DNA of 6,460 bases, from assembly GCA_002308795.1 (NCBI GenBank), contig DBVV01000153.1, forward strand, positions 197 through 6,656. Reading direction: 5' to 3'. Made by a program: the position numbers and the translations under genes. Below the pieces are notes generated by a model. It saw only the letters and a list, made by a program, of their open reading frames with translations. It was not told where the DNA came from and did no database searches. This DNA is from Mageeibacillus sp. UBA1255 (GTDB lineage: Bacteria > Bacillota > Clostridia > UBA1212 > UBA1255). Of this stretch, positions 1-6,391 are shown piece by piece. The first letter of the stretch is position 1. Every line of letters begins with the position of its first letter.

Positions 1-2865
1 TGGAGCTGGAACGACAGGCTCGAGCCGGAGCGTCTGCGCTCTCAGATAAGAGATATGCACGAGCTTGGTATGAAAGGGTTTTTCATGCACGCCAGAAGCG
101 GTCTGGAAACGGAATATTTAAGCGACGAATGGTACGACGCGATCAAGGCGTGCATTGACGAAGCAAAAAAATACGGCATGGAAGCATGGTCGTACGACGA
201 AAACGGATGGCCCAGCGGATTTGCAGGCGGAAAACTGCTTGACGACCCGTACAACCACGCAAAATTCCTGAAGGCAGAGATAAAAGACTGCTTTGACCCT
301 GACGCGCTTGCCGTATACGAGATAAAAGACGGACGCTCGAGAAGGATCACAGGCGCCTTACCGGAAGTCAGCGAATACTTCACTATATACAAAAAAAGCG
401 ACACGTCGTACGTTGACACCTTAAACGGCGAAGTGACGAAGAAATTCATCAAAGAGACGCACGAGGATTATAAAAAGAAGCTCGGGAGCGAATACTGGAA
501 GGACATGCCGGGATTCTTCACGGATGAACCGCAGTATTTCAGATACGCTACCGTCTGGTCTGACACTCTTCCGGAACTGTTCGAAAAAGAATACGGATAC
601 GATATTTTCACGGCGCTCGACGCTATGTTCACCGACTTTGAAGGCGCGCGTGAGTTCAGATACGACTACTGGCGCCTGGCGCACAGGCTTTTCATCAACA
701 ACTTCGTGAAGATCATTTACGAGTGGTGCGAAGAAAACGGGTGTAAATTGACCGGACACGCCGTCGAGGAAACGTTCCTGGCGGGACAGATGTGGTGCTG
801 CGGCGGAATAATGCCGTTCTACGAATACGAACACATCCCCGGGATCGACCACCTCGGCAGGAACTACGACCAGGGTATCGCATCGAAACAGCTCGGATCC
901 GTTGCCGCCCAGCTCGATAAACCGAAGGTATTGTCCGAGATGTTCGCGTGCTGCGGCTGGGACGTGAGCCCGCTCGAACTTAAACGCATCGCCGAATCGC
1001 AGTACGTTGCCGGCATAAACGTGATGTGCCAGCATCTCTACCCGTATTCAGAGCGCGGCGGAAGAAAGCGCGACTACCCCGCACACTACTCTCAGCACCT
1101 CCCCTGGCAGAAGCAGATGAAAAAGTTCGACGAATATTTCAACAGACTGGGCTACACGCTCTCGAGAGGAAAAGAGATCGCGCCGGTCCTCGTCATTCAC
1201 CCGATCCACTCGGCTTGGCTCGACTACAAACGCGAGATCGACGGCCCGACGGTCGCGGAGCTCGACGCTTCGCTCAGGAGCGTTTCGGCAGAACTTTACG
1301 ACAGGCACATCGGCTTCCATTACGGAGACGAGGATCTGATGGCGCGCTACGGCAGAGTCGAAGGAGACCGCATCACGGTGGGATCGCAGAGCTACAGTGC
1401 GGTGGTGCTGCCCAGGATCTATTCGCTCGATTCCGCGACGGTGAAGCTGCTGAAAGAATATATGGACAACGGCGGAAGGATGCTCGTTGCGGACAATATC
1501 CCCGACAGAGTAGACGGCAGGGTCGCCCCCGACGCTCTTGGTTTTATCAGATCGAATCTGACGTTCGACGATCTTTCGGAAGAATCCGAACTGCGCGTTT
1601 CGACCAGGACGCACGACGTGCGGGCAATGCTTCGTATGACCGATCGCGGCAGGCTGGCGTTCGTGGTCAATCTCACCGATACGACCATCGAGAACGTTCG
1701 TATCGGGCTCAAGGGTGCAGATCATCTGAACATCCTCGATCTGAAAAAAGGAGCGTTCCGCGCGGCAGCTTCCGAGATCTGCCCGAAATGCGGCGCAAGA
1801 CGGACCCAACTGACGCTCGAACCGGGCGAATCGGTGATCGTCACGGAATTTGAAGGCGAAGACGAACTGCCCGGCATCGCCGCCGGAGAGATCATCACAA
1901 GCGCCGGACCGTTCAGAGCCGCCGAAAAACCCGAAAATATGATGCCTCTCGATCATTGCCGCATATCATACAACGGGAAAGACTTCGAAGAAAACAGGCC
2001 CATAGAACTTGTCCGCGACATCCTGTACCGCACGAGATATGCAGGAGAACTGTGGCTCAGATTCGAATTCGACGTTAAAGAAATACCGGAAGAGCTCAAT
2101 TTCGCGGTCGAGCCCATGAGCATCCTCGGGATCGAGGTCAATGCACAGCGCGTCGTTCCGGAGAACACCGGCTGGTTCGATCCGTCGTTCCTTTCCGCCC
2201 CCGTCACTTCCCTTCTGCATACAGGCACAAACGATATCACGGTGAAGGTCAATTATTTCCAGCGCGATTACGTATATTACGTCCTCTACGGAGGCGTTTC
2301 AGAATCGCTTCGCAACTGCCTGCTGTTCGATACGGAGATCGAAACGATCTACCTGTTCGGAAAGTTCGGCGTTGACACCACGGCATGCAGCCTGTGGGAG
2401 GGTCCCCGCAACTCGGTCACCTATACGGGTCCTATGGGAATAAAAAAAGCGCCCGACGATATCGATATGGCGGATATCCCTGGCTCGGGCTACCCGTTCT
2501 TCGCAGGCAGCATACTGTTCGAAGGCGATCTTAACTACAAACCGGGCGATCCTTCTGAACTGATGTTAAAGGGACGCTATTCCGTCGCGGAAATATACGT
2601 GAACGGCGAATACGTCGATACGCTCATGTTTAAGCAGCATCTTGACCTCTCCGAACACCTTAGAGAAGGAAAGAACGTCATCGGAGTACGGCTTTTCAAC
2701 TCGAACCGCAACCTGATGGGACCTCACCACGGCACCGATCCGGAACCGTTCTCAGTAGGACCGGTATCGTTCTCGTACGAGATGCAGTGGACGGAGGACG
2801 GACAATGCGGCTGGTACCATGAGAGATATGCGCTGGTCAGATTCGGCGCGGTTTCCGGGAAATGA
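1..2865 (+). CDS. GH106-like (alpha-L-rhamnosidase-type) glycoside hydrolase, 5' partial
   Basis: The reading frame is open from the first base; 954 codons are visible, ending in TGA. The first Met is at base 55, but the codons before it (W-S-W-N-D-R-L) match the conserved start of this family's catalytic domain, so the gene begins outside the window, probably by a few tens of residues. Numbering from the first visible codon, the barrel-like catalytic part spans about 1-380. It carries W-S-Y-D-E-N-G-W-P-S-G at 63-73, F-T-D-E-P at 173-177, G-H-A-V-E-E at 252-257 and L-S-E-M-F at 311-315. Glu176 and Glu313 are my candidates for the catalytic pair. Residues 395-506 resemble the GATase-like domain of large beta-galactosidase-type enzymes. 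Beta-sandwich domains follow, the last (about 835-945) having the sugar-binding jelly-roll pattern V-N-G-E-Y-V-D and N-L-M-G-P-H-H. Expected role: hydrolysis of terminal sugars, possibly L-rhamnose, from plant or host glycans. No export signal can be judged because the N-terminus is missing. Family placement is from motif memory; substrate is unproven. Confidence 0.8.
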   Translation, partial: WSWNDRLEPERLRSQIRDMHELGMKGFFMHARSGLETEYLSDEWYDAIKACIDEAKKYGMEAWSYDENGWPSGFAGGKLLDDPYNHAKFLKAEIKDCFDPDALAVYEIKDGRSRRITGALPEVSEYFTIYKKSDTSYVDTLNGEVTKKFIKETHEDYKKKLGSEYWKDMPGFFTDEPQYFRYATVWSDTLPELFEKEYGYDIFTALDAMFTDFEGAREFRYDYWRLAHRLFINNFVKIIYEWCEENGCKLTGHAVEETFLAGQMWCCGGIMPFYEYEHIPGIDHLGRNYDQGIASKQLGSVAAQLDKPKVLSEMFACCGWDVSPLELKRIAESQYVAGINVMCQHLYPYSERGGRKRDYPAHYSQHLPWQKQMKKFDEYFNRLGYTLSRGKEIAPVLVIHPIHSAWLDYKREIDGPTVAELDASLRSVSAELYDRHIGFHYGDEDLMARYGRVEGDRITVGSQSYSAVVLPRIYSLDSATVKLLKEYMDNGGRMLVADNIPDRVDGRVAPDALGFIRSNLTFDDLSEESELRVSTRTHDVRAMLRMTDRGRLAFVVNLTDTTIENVRIGLKGADHLNILDLKKGAFRAAASEICPKCGARRTQLTLEPGESVIVTEFEGEDELPGIAAGEIITSAGPFRAAEKPENMMPLDHCRISYNGKDFEENRPIELVRDILYRTRYAGELWLRFEFDVKEIPEELNFAVEPMSILGIEVNAQRVVPENTGWFDPSFLSAPVTSLLHTGTNDITVKVNYFQRDYVYYVLYGGVSESLRNCLLFDTEIETIYLFGKFGVDTTACSLWEGPRNSVTYTGPMGIKKAPDDIDMADIPGSGYPFFAGSILFEGDLNYKPGDPSELMLKGRYSVAEIYVNGEYVDTLMFKQHLDLSEHLREGKNVIGVRLFNSNRNLMGPHHGTDPEPFSVGPVSFSYEMQWTEDGQCGWYHERYALVRFGAVSGK

Positions 2866-2869
2866 TGCC

Positions 2870-2890
2870 CTTTTGCTGATACGCAAAAAG
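2870..2890. other. small hairpin just after the glycosidase stop
   Basis: TTTTGC at 2871-2876 can pair with GCAAAA at 2883-2888 around a 6-base loop, starting five bases after the glycosidase stop codon. It lacks a T-run downstream on the plus strand, so it is not a convincing terminator by itself. It may help protect the 3' end of the glycosidase message or may be chance. Confidence 0.25.
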
Positions 2891-2918
2891 ATCGGCAGAT
2901 AAAGAATCGGTAAATGCA

Positions 2919-2966
2919 TAAAACAACGGCGGAAACGCGATCATCGCATTTCCGCCGTTGTTATTA
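2919..2966. terminator. bidirectional intrinsic terminator between convergent genes
   Basis: The arm 2922-2940 is the inverted complement of 2944-2962, giving a 19-bp stem with a 3-base loop and a single imperfection, C2936 against A2948. In a minus-strand transcript that pair becomes G-U and so still pairs, and the stem is followed by TTTTAT-like sequence (stem end TT plus TTA). In a plus-strand transcript the pair is a C-A mismatch, and the downstream tract is TTATTATT. The site therefore probably ends the pgk-tpiA-orf-DUF1858 message, and also serves the glycosidase, somewhat less strongly. Confidence 0.85.
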
Positions 2967-2972
2967 TTCCTG

Positions 2973-3007
2973 CAGTACCGCTCTGATCCGGTCAGGCGGC
3001 GGTACTG
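2973..3007 (-). other. stem-loop abutting the DUF1858 stop codon
   Basis: CAGTACCGC at 2973-2981 pairs with GCGGTACTG at 2999-3007, and an inner CTGA/TCAG pair (2983-2986 with 2992-2995) can extend the stem across small bulges. The arm begins on the base next to the TAA stop of the DUF1858 gene (3008-3010). There is no T-run after it on the minus strand, so it is not an intrinsic terminator. It could stabilise the 3' end of the message or slow ribosome release. Its function is inferred only from its structure. Confidence 0.5.
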
Positions 3008-3211
3008 TTAGTTACCGTTCTCAAGGTACTCGTTGATCTTTTTGACCATGTCGTCGGCGTCAAGTCCGTGTACTTCGCATGCCTCTTCGAGGCTTTCTCC
3101 TGCCGCGGCCATGCAGCCAACGCAATGCATTCCCGCACCCATAAGTATGACTGCGATCCCTCTGTCGATCTTAAGCAGATCGTTAATAAGCATATCCTTC
3201 GTAGCTTTCAT
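3008..3211 (-). CDS. DUF1858 / hybrid-cluster-protein-associated redox disulfide protein
   Basis: This 67-residue cytoplasmic protein has the DUF1858 pattern throughout: an N-terminal T-K-D-M-L-I-N-D-L-L segment, then G-A-G-M-H-C-V-G-C at 25-33 with the conserved C30-x-x-C33 pair, then a helical tail with E-A-C and a short acidic C-terminus. The family (also described as prismane- or hybrid-cluster-associated redox disulfide domain) is found in anaerobes. Its biochemical role is not settled; a redox-active disulfide or metal/cofactor site at the CxxC is the usual proposal. Length is normal for a stand-alone member. The ATG at 3211 is two bases after the TAA of the upstream membrane-protein gene, and its Shine-Dalgarno lies inside that gene's last codons, so translation is probably coupled. 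No hybrid cluster protein gene is visible nearby. It is the last gene of the presumed operon. Confidence 0.88.
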   Translation of the reverse strand: MKATKDMLINDLLKIDRGIAVILMGAGMHCVGCMAAAGESLEEACEVHGLDADDMVKKINEYLENGN

Positions 3212-3213
3212 GA

Positions 3214-4152
3214 TTAAACCTCTTTCCTCTTTTTCCTGATCCTCCTTACGATGACGAACGTCGTAAGACCTATGACCACCAGGCCGATCACAACGAAATT
3301 GACCACCCGGATGATAGTATAGTTTCTGAGCGACTTCTGCTCGCTCTCGCCCAGTTCAACGACAAAGTTAACGTCCGTCGAATCCCTGTACGCTTTCTCC
3401 GTGTAATTGACCATGAACCCGTAAAGCTCGGACTCATAGCTCATTACGTTGTCCGTCTCGCCGCCCTGAGGCGTGCGGTAATAAAATATCTGAACGAATT
3501 CCGGAGCTTTTGATTCATTTTCTTTTAGCGCGTCCCTGAGTATTTCGACCAGCGCGTACGAACACGTCTTATACTCGCCGAACGAAAGCTTTTTACCGGT
3601 GAGCGTGAACTCGAATTCGATAGTGTTTCCGTATTCGCGAAGCAGCGCGTTAACGTCAGAAACGTCAGCATTCGCCGTTAAAGGCACGCGGATCCTCAGT
3701 TTTATCTCCAGATCTGTATCGGGGTATTTCTCAGGCCACTTAGCGTCCAGATAGCTTTTAAACGTTTCAAGGACCGCCTGATCTGCCTTCTTATCGCACA
3801 GAAAATCCGCATAATAACCGTCAAATCTCACGCGGAAATTCTTGGAAGCCATCATAAACGTGCCCTTTTCGCAGGAACACTCGTACTCGTAACGCTTCCT
3901 GACCTTGTTATACCCTTTGTAATTCACCTCAAGACCGCCGAGTTCAGAGCCGTAGTTCCGTTTAAGATAAGTATTAACGGTGATGCGGTCAATGAATTCC
4001 CCGCCGCTGCTGCCGCTGATCTCAAGATAAAGAATGAACGACACCGTCAGAAGGAGCACCAGAAGGACAACAGCTACGATACGCCGGTTGCGTTTCTGCC
4101 TGTCGATCCGGTCAAAATAGTCTTCTGATTTTCCGGTGCCGTTCTCAGTCAT
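3214..4152 (-). CDS. unrecognised two-pass membrane protein with a large extracytoplasmic domain
   Basis: I do not recognise this 312-residue protein. Residues 1-24 are charged and basic (K-R-N-R-R before the membrane). About 25-44 form a strong hydrophobic segment, residues 45-278 are polar, about 279-302 are a second hydrophobic segment, and the tail R-R-I-R-K-K-R-K is highly basic. The positive-inside rule puts both ends in the cytoplasm and some 230 residues outside. The outer part has alternating beta-like stretches and many Tyr (for example around 62-110 and 220-256), with four cysteines at 92, 94, 119 and 197. Residues 53-121 loosely recall small YfjL-type extracytoplasmic domains of Firmicutes, but this is weak. 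The gene starts with ATG 12 bases after the tpiA stop, with AGG eight bases upstream. It lies between tpiA and the DUF1858 gene, so it is probably co-transcribed with glycolytic genes. No enzymatic motif is visible; a sensor, scaffold or envelope role is possible, none is shown. Confidence 0.8.
   Translation of the reverse strand: MTENGTGKSEDYFDRIDRQKRNRRIVAVVLLVLLLTVSFILYLEISGSSGGEFIDRITVNTYLKRNYGSELGGLEVNYKGYNKVRKRYEYECSCEKGTFMMASKNFRVRFDGYYADFLCDKKADQAVLETFKSYLDAKWPEKYPDTDLEIKLRIRVPLTANADVSDVNALLREYGNTIEFEFTLTGKKLSFGEYKTCSYALVEILRDALKENESKAPEFVQIFYYRTPQGGETDNVMSYESELYGFMVNYTEKAYRDSTDVNFVVELGESEQKSLRNYTIIRVVNFVVIGLVVIGLTTFVIVRRIRKKRKEV
3219..3223 (-). promoter_or_regulatory. ribosome binding site of the DUF1858 gene, inside the upstream gene
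   Basis: On the minus strand AGAGG lies seven bases before the ATG at 3211, and overlaps the last codons (Lys-Glu-Val) of the 312-residue membrane protein. This fixes the DUF1858 start and supports translational coupling between the two genes. Confidence 0.7.
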
Positions 4153-4164
4153 TTTTTCAGCCTA

Positions 4165-4917
4165 TCAGCCTGCCGAAATGGTCGCGAAATCATCAAGCTT
4201 AAGGCTTGCGCCGCCTACGAGTCCGCCGTCGATATCTTCCATAGAGAAGAGTTCGTGAGCATTGTCAGCTTTAACGCTGCCGCCGTACTGGATGCGGATG
4301 ACAGACGAAACACGCTTGCTGTACAATTCTTTAACCGTCATTCTGATCAGGCGGCATACTTCCTCTGCCTGCTCGGTGGTAGCGGTCCTTCCGGTACCGA
4401 TAGCCCAGATCGGTTCATAAGCAATAACTGCCTTTTTAGCCTGCTCTGCGGGAATGTCAACGAACGCTGCCTTTACCTGATACCTTACGTGATCGGCGGT
4501 CAGTCCGGCGTCGCGCTGTGCCAGCGATTCACCTACGCAGATGATCGGCTTAAGACCGCATTTGAAAGCGGCGGCAACCTTTTTATTTACGCTTCTGTTG
4601 GTCTCGCCGAAGTATTCTCTGCGCTCCGAGTGACCGATGATAACGTACTTAACGCCCATTTCCTTAAGCATCTGTCCGGAGATCTCACCGGTAAATGCAC
4701 CTTTTTCCTCAAAATGCATATTTTGAGCGGCGATCTTGATCCTGCTGCCTCTTGCTGCTGTTATAGACGTCTGAATGTCTACAAACGGAACGGCGCACAC
4801 GATCTCGTTCTTGCTTCCCTTTACGAGGGGCTTGAGCGCCTTAATAAAAGCGGATGCCTCGGCAGGCGTTTTGTTCATTTTCCAGTTTCCGGCAATTATC
4901 AACTTTCTCTTGCTCAT
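4165..4917 (-). CDS. tpiA: triosephosphate isomerase
   Basis: This enzyme interconverts dihydroxyacetone phosphate and glyceraldehyde 3-phosphate in the cytoplasm, in glycolysis and gluconeogenesis. The 250-residue product has the usual bacterial length and a complete (beta/alpha)8 barrel. Signatures are G-N-W-K-M-N at 10-15 (Asn11, Lys13), the catalytic histidine in I-G-H-S-E-R-R at 94-100 (His96), the catalytic glutamate in A-Y-E-P-I-W at 166-171 (Glu168), flexible loop 6 with A-I-G-T-G-R, and the phosphate-binding G-G-S-V-K (212-216) and L-V-G-G-A-S-L (233-239). The frame stays open upstream to an ATG at 4983, but that would add 22 non-homologous residues. M-S-K-R-K at 4917 is the family-typical start. 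Its AAAGGA ribosome site is about 12 bases away, a rather long spacing. It follows pgk by 95 bases with no terminator seen between, and the next gene begins 12 bases after its TGA. Confidence 0.97.
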   Translation of the reverse strand: MSKRKLIIAGNWKMNKTPAEASAFIKALKPLVKGSKNEIVCAVPFVDIQTSITAARGSRIKIAAQNMHFEEKGAFTGEISGQMLKEMGVKYVIIGHSERREYFGETNRSVNKKVAAAFKCGLKPIICVGESLAQRDAGLTADHVRYQVKAAFVDIPAEQAKKAVIAYEPIWAIGTGRTATTEQAEEVCRLIRMTVKELYSKRVSSVIRIQYGGSVKADNAHELFSMEDIDGGLVGGASLKLDDFATISAG

Positions 4918-5012
4918 TTTTTCACATTTCCTTTCATTTTTATCATTTTCACCACGCCCCGCACGACCTTTCGGCACGTGCACGGCGCTGTCAAACGATC
5001 GTTCCTGACTTA
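4918..5012 (-). other. pgk-tpiA intergenic region
   Basis: These 95 bases hold no convincing terminator or promoter on the minus strand, which supports read-through from pgk to tpiA. It contains a 10-base palindrome, AACGATCGTT, at 4994-5003, an 8-base palindrome, GCACGTGC, at 4974-4981, and a purine-rich stretch just before tpiA. An 11-codon frame (4946-4914) overlaps the tpiA start by ATGA, described under findings. None of these has an established role. Confidence 0.5.
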
Positions 5013-6221
5013 TCAGTCTTTATCCTCAAGGCAGGCGATACCGGGAAGGACCTTGCCCTCAAGGAATTCGAGAGATGCTCCGCCTCCGGTGGAAATATGA
5101 GTGATGGTGTGGGCAAAGCCGAGTTTTTCGATGGCCGCCGCGGAATCTCCGCCGCCAACGATGGTAGTAGCGTCCGTGTGGGAAAGTGCTTCGGCAACAG
5201 CGATGGTACCTCTTGCCAGAGCAGGGTTCTCCGTAACGCCCATAGGTCCGTTCCAGACGACCGTCTTCGCGTTCTTAACAGCTTCAGCAAAGATCTTATC
5301 GGTCTTAGGTCCGATGTCGAGACCCATCATATCATCAGGTATGGAATCAACGTCAACGGTCAGTGTTTCGATCGGCGCATTGATGGGATCCGGGAATCCG
5401 TTCGCGCATACGCAGTCAACAGGAAGCAGGATCTTAACGCCCTTCTCCTCTGCCTTAGCCATCATATCGCTGCAGTATTCGATCTTCGTATCGTCAACGA
5501 GTGATTTACCTACGCTGAGGCCTTTAGCAGCGAGGAACGTGAAAGCCATTCCGCCGCCGATAATAAGCGTGTCAGCCTTATTAAGAAGGTTATCGATGAC
5601 CTTGAGTTTATCGGCAACTTTCGCGCCGCCAAGGATCGTGACGAACGGTCTGTCGGGATTCTCAAGCGCTTTTCCCATGATAGCGATCTCTTTCTCGATC
5701 AGCATACCTGAAACTGCGGGAAGATAGTCGGCAATACCGGCCGTGGTGGCGTGTGCTCTGTGAGCTGTTCCGAAGGCATCGTTCACGTAGATCTCGGCAA
5801 ACGAAGCGAGCTTGCGTGCAAACTCAGGGTCGTTCTTCTCTTCTTCCGCATGGAAGCGGGCGTTCTCCAGCATAAGGACCTCACCGTCTTTAAGGGCTGC
5901 AACTTTAGCTTCTGCATCAGGTCCGACAACGTCTGCGGCCTGGATCACAGGCTTTCCGAGCAGCTGTGCAAGGCGGGCTGAAGCGGGAGCCATTGAATAC
6001 TTGGGATTGAACTGGCCCTTCGGTCTTCCAAGGTGAGATACCAGGATCGTTTTTGCATTGTGGTCAACGAGATATTTGATCGTGGGCAGGGCGCCTACGA
6101 TCCTTTTATCGTCTGTGATGTTTCCTTCGGCATCAAAAGGGACGTTGAAATCTACGCGGACAATAACTTTCTTACCGGTTACGTCGATGTCTTCAACGCT
6201 CTTTTTGTTATACATACTCAT
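5013..6221 (-). CDS. pgk: phosphoglycerate kinase
   Basis: This cytoplasmic glycolytic enzyme transfers the phosphate of 1,3-bisphosphoglycerate to ADP, making ATP and 3-phosphoglycerate. With the ATG at 6221 the product has 402 residues, close to the bacterial norm. The N-terminal substrate domain shows V-R-V-D-F-N-V-P (21-28), S-H-L-G-R-P (62-67), E-N-A-R-F (119-123) and G-T-A-H-R-A-H (151-157). The C-terminal nucleotide domain shows G-G-A-K-V-A-D-K (198-205), V-W-N-G-P-M-G (322-328), the G-G-G-D-S hinge and phosphate loop (356-360) and S-T-G-G-G-A-S-L-E-F-L-E-G-K-V-L-P-G (377-394). No key residue appears missing. Three starts are possible: GTG 6230 is too close to the AAGGAG site, ATG 6215 is too far (16 bases), and ATG 6221 has ten bases, so 6221 is chosen. 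It is the first gene of the presumed operon and has its own strong promoter. gap, its common upstream partner, is not directly adjacent. Confidence 0.97.
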   Translation of the reverse strand: MSMYNKKSVEDIDVTGKKVIVRVDFNVPFDAEGNITDDKRIVGALPTIKYLVDHNAKTILVSHLGRPKGQFNPKYSMAPASARLAQLLGKPVIQAADVVGPDAEAKVAALKDGEVLMLENARFHAEEEKNDPEFARKLASFAEIYVNDAFGTAHRAHATTAGIADYLPAVSGMLIEKEIAIMGKALENPDRPFVTILGGAKVADKLKVIDNLLNKADTLIIGGGMAFTFLAAKGLSVGKSLVDDTKIEYCSDMMAKAEEKGVKILLPVDCVCANGFPDPINAPIETLTVDVDSIPDDMMGLDIGPKTDKIFAEAVKNAKTVVWNGPMGVTENPALARGTIAVAEALSHTDATTIVGGGDSAAAIEKLGFAHTITHISTGGGASLEFLEGKVLPGIACLEDKD

Positions 6222-6231
6222 AGAATGCACA

Positions 6232-6237
6232 CTCCTT
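6232..6237 (-). promoter_or_regulatory. ribosome binding site of pgk
   Basis: On the minus strand AAGGAG is a near-perfect Shine-Dalgarno. It sits ten bases before ATG 6221, only one before GTG 6230 (allowing for the following T) and sixteen before ATG 6215. It therefore favours 6221 as the pgk start. Confidence 0.85.
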
Positions 6238-6267
6238 GTGTAAAAATTTGTTTTTTGATTATTTTTT

Positions 6268-6302
6268 CGCCTGTTCGTAGCATCAAAGCTTATATACAGG
6301 CG
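6268..6302 (-). promoter_or_regulatory. stem-loop at the predicted 5' end of the pgk message
   Basis: CGCCTGT at 6296-6302 (read on the minus strand) pairs perfectly with ACAGGCG at 6268-6274, a 7-bp stem with a 21-base loop. The predicted transcription start, from the promoter at 6310-6338, is near 6303-6304, so the stem would lie within a base or two of the RNA's 5' end. It is followed by an A-rich unpaired run up to the ribosome site, not by a T-run, so it is not a terminator of pgk transcription. A 5'-terminal stem of this kind can slow mRNA decay; that role is inferred. Confidence 0.5.
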
Positions 6303-6309
6303 GTTTTTA

Positions 6310-6338
6310 ATTATACACTACTATTTCAGCCCCGTCAA
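6310..6338 (-). promoter_or_regulatory. sigma-A (sigma-70) promoter of the pgk operon
   Basis: Read on the minus strand, the -35 hexamer is TTGACG (6338-6333) and the -10 is a consensus TATAAT (6315-6310), separated by exactly 17 bases. Only the last -35 base departs from consensus. The expected start is about 6303-6304, giving a leader of about 80 bases before the pgk ATG. This predicts strong, largely constitutive expression, as expected for a glycolytic operon. No clear operator was recognised. Confidence 0.9.
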
Positions 6339-6340
6339 GG

Positions 6341-6365
6341 ATAAAAGGCTTTTTTCTCGAAAGCC
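6341..6365 (-). terminator. terminator-like hairpin just upstream of the pgk promoter
   Basis: On the minus strand GGCTTT (6365-6360) pairs with AAAGCC (6352-6347) around a 7-base loop, followed by TTTTAT. The stem is short (6 bp) and the T-run is only four, so termination would be moderate. It would end a message arriving from beyond the right edge and insulate the pgk promoter, whose -35 begins three bases after the tail. A 9-bp alternative stem, AAAGGCTTT (6391-6383) with AAAGCCTTT (6352-6344), is also possible. Confidence 0.45.
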
Positions 6366-6391
6366 GTCAGCCTTTTTTCTCGAAAGCCTTT
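6347..6391. repeat. 23-bp tandem repeat, two copies, with a distant partial third
   Basis: The 16-base core TTTTTTCTCGAAAGCC occurs at 6350-6365 and again, identical, at 6373-6388, a period of 23. Each copy can partly fold on itself: the first as GGCTTT/AAAGCC perfectly, the second with one mismatch. A related AAAAGGCT that forms its own hairpin (GAAAAG 6432-6437 with CTTTTC 6441-6446) lies further right. The repeats sit directly upstream of the pgk promoter. Confidence 0.75.

Noticed and set aside
1026..1956. Long open frames inside the glycosidase gene, one on the plus strand (1026-1853) and one on the minus strand (1048-1956).
   Set aside because: Their translations are Arg/His-rich with no recognisable motif, while the glycosidase frame shows conserved family signatures across the same bases. 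They are by-products of its codon composition.
4918..4983. A 22-residue N-terminal extension of triosephosphate isomerase starting at ATG 4983.
   Set aside because: The extension (M-H-V-P-K-G-R-A...) has no counterpart in the family; starting at M-S-K-R-K gives the normal 250 residues.
4255..5100. Plus-strand open frame of about 280 codons opposite tpiA and the end of pgk.
   Set aside because: It lies antisense to two unmistakable glycolytic genes, and its translation (Cys/Phe-rich) resembles no family.
6222..6230. GTG at 6230 as the pgk start.
   Set aside because: The AAGGAG site would be only one base away, too close for initiation; ATG 6221 is better placed.
6268..6310. Plus-strand intrinsic terminator: the CGCCTGT/ACAGGCG stem followed by GTTTTTAA.
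   Set aside because: No plus-strand gene precedes it, and the stem is short with a 21-base loop; it is better read as part of the pgk leader on the minus strand.
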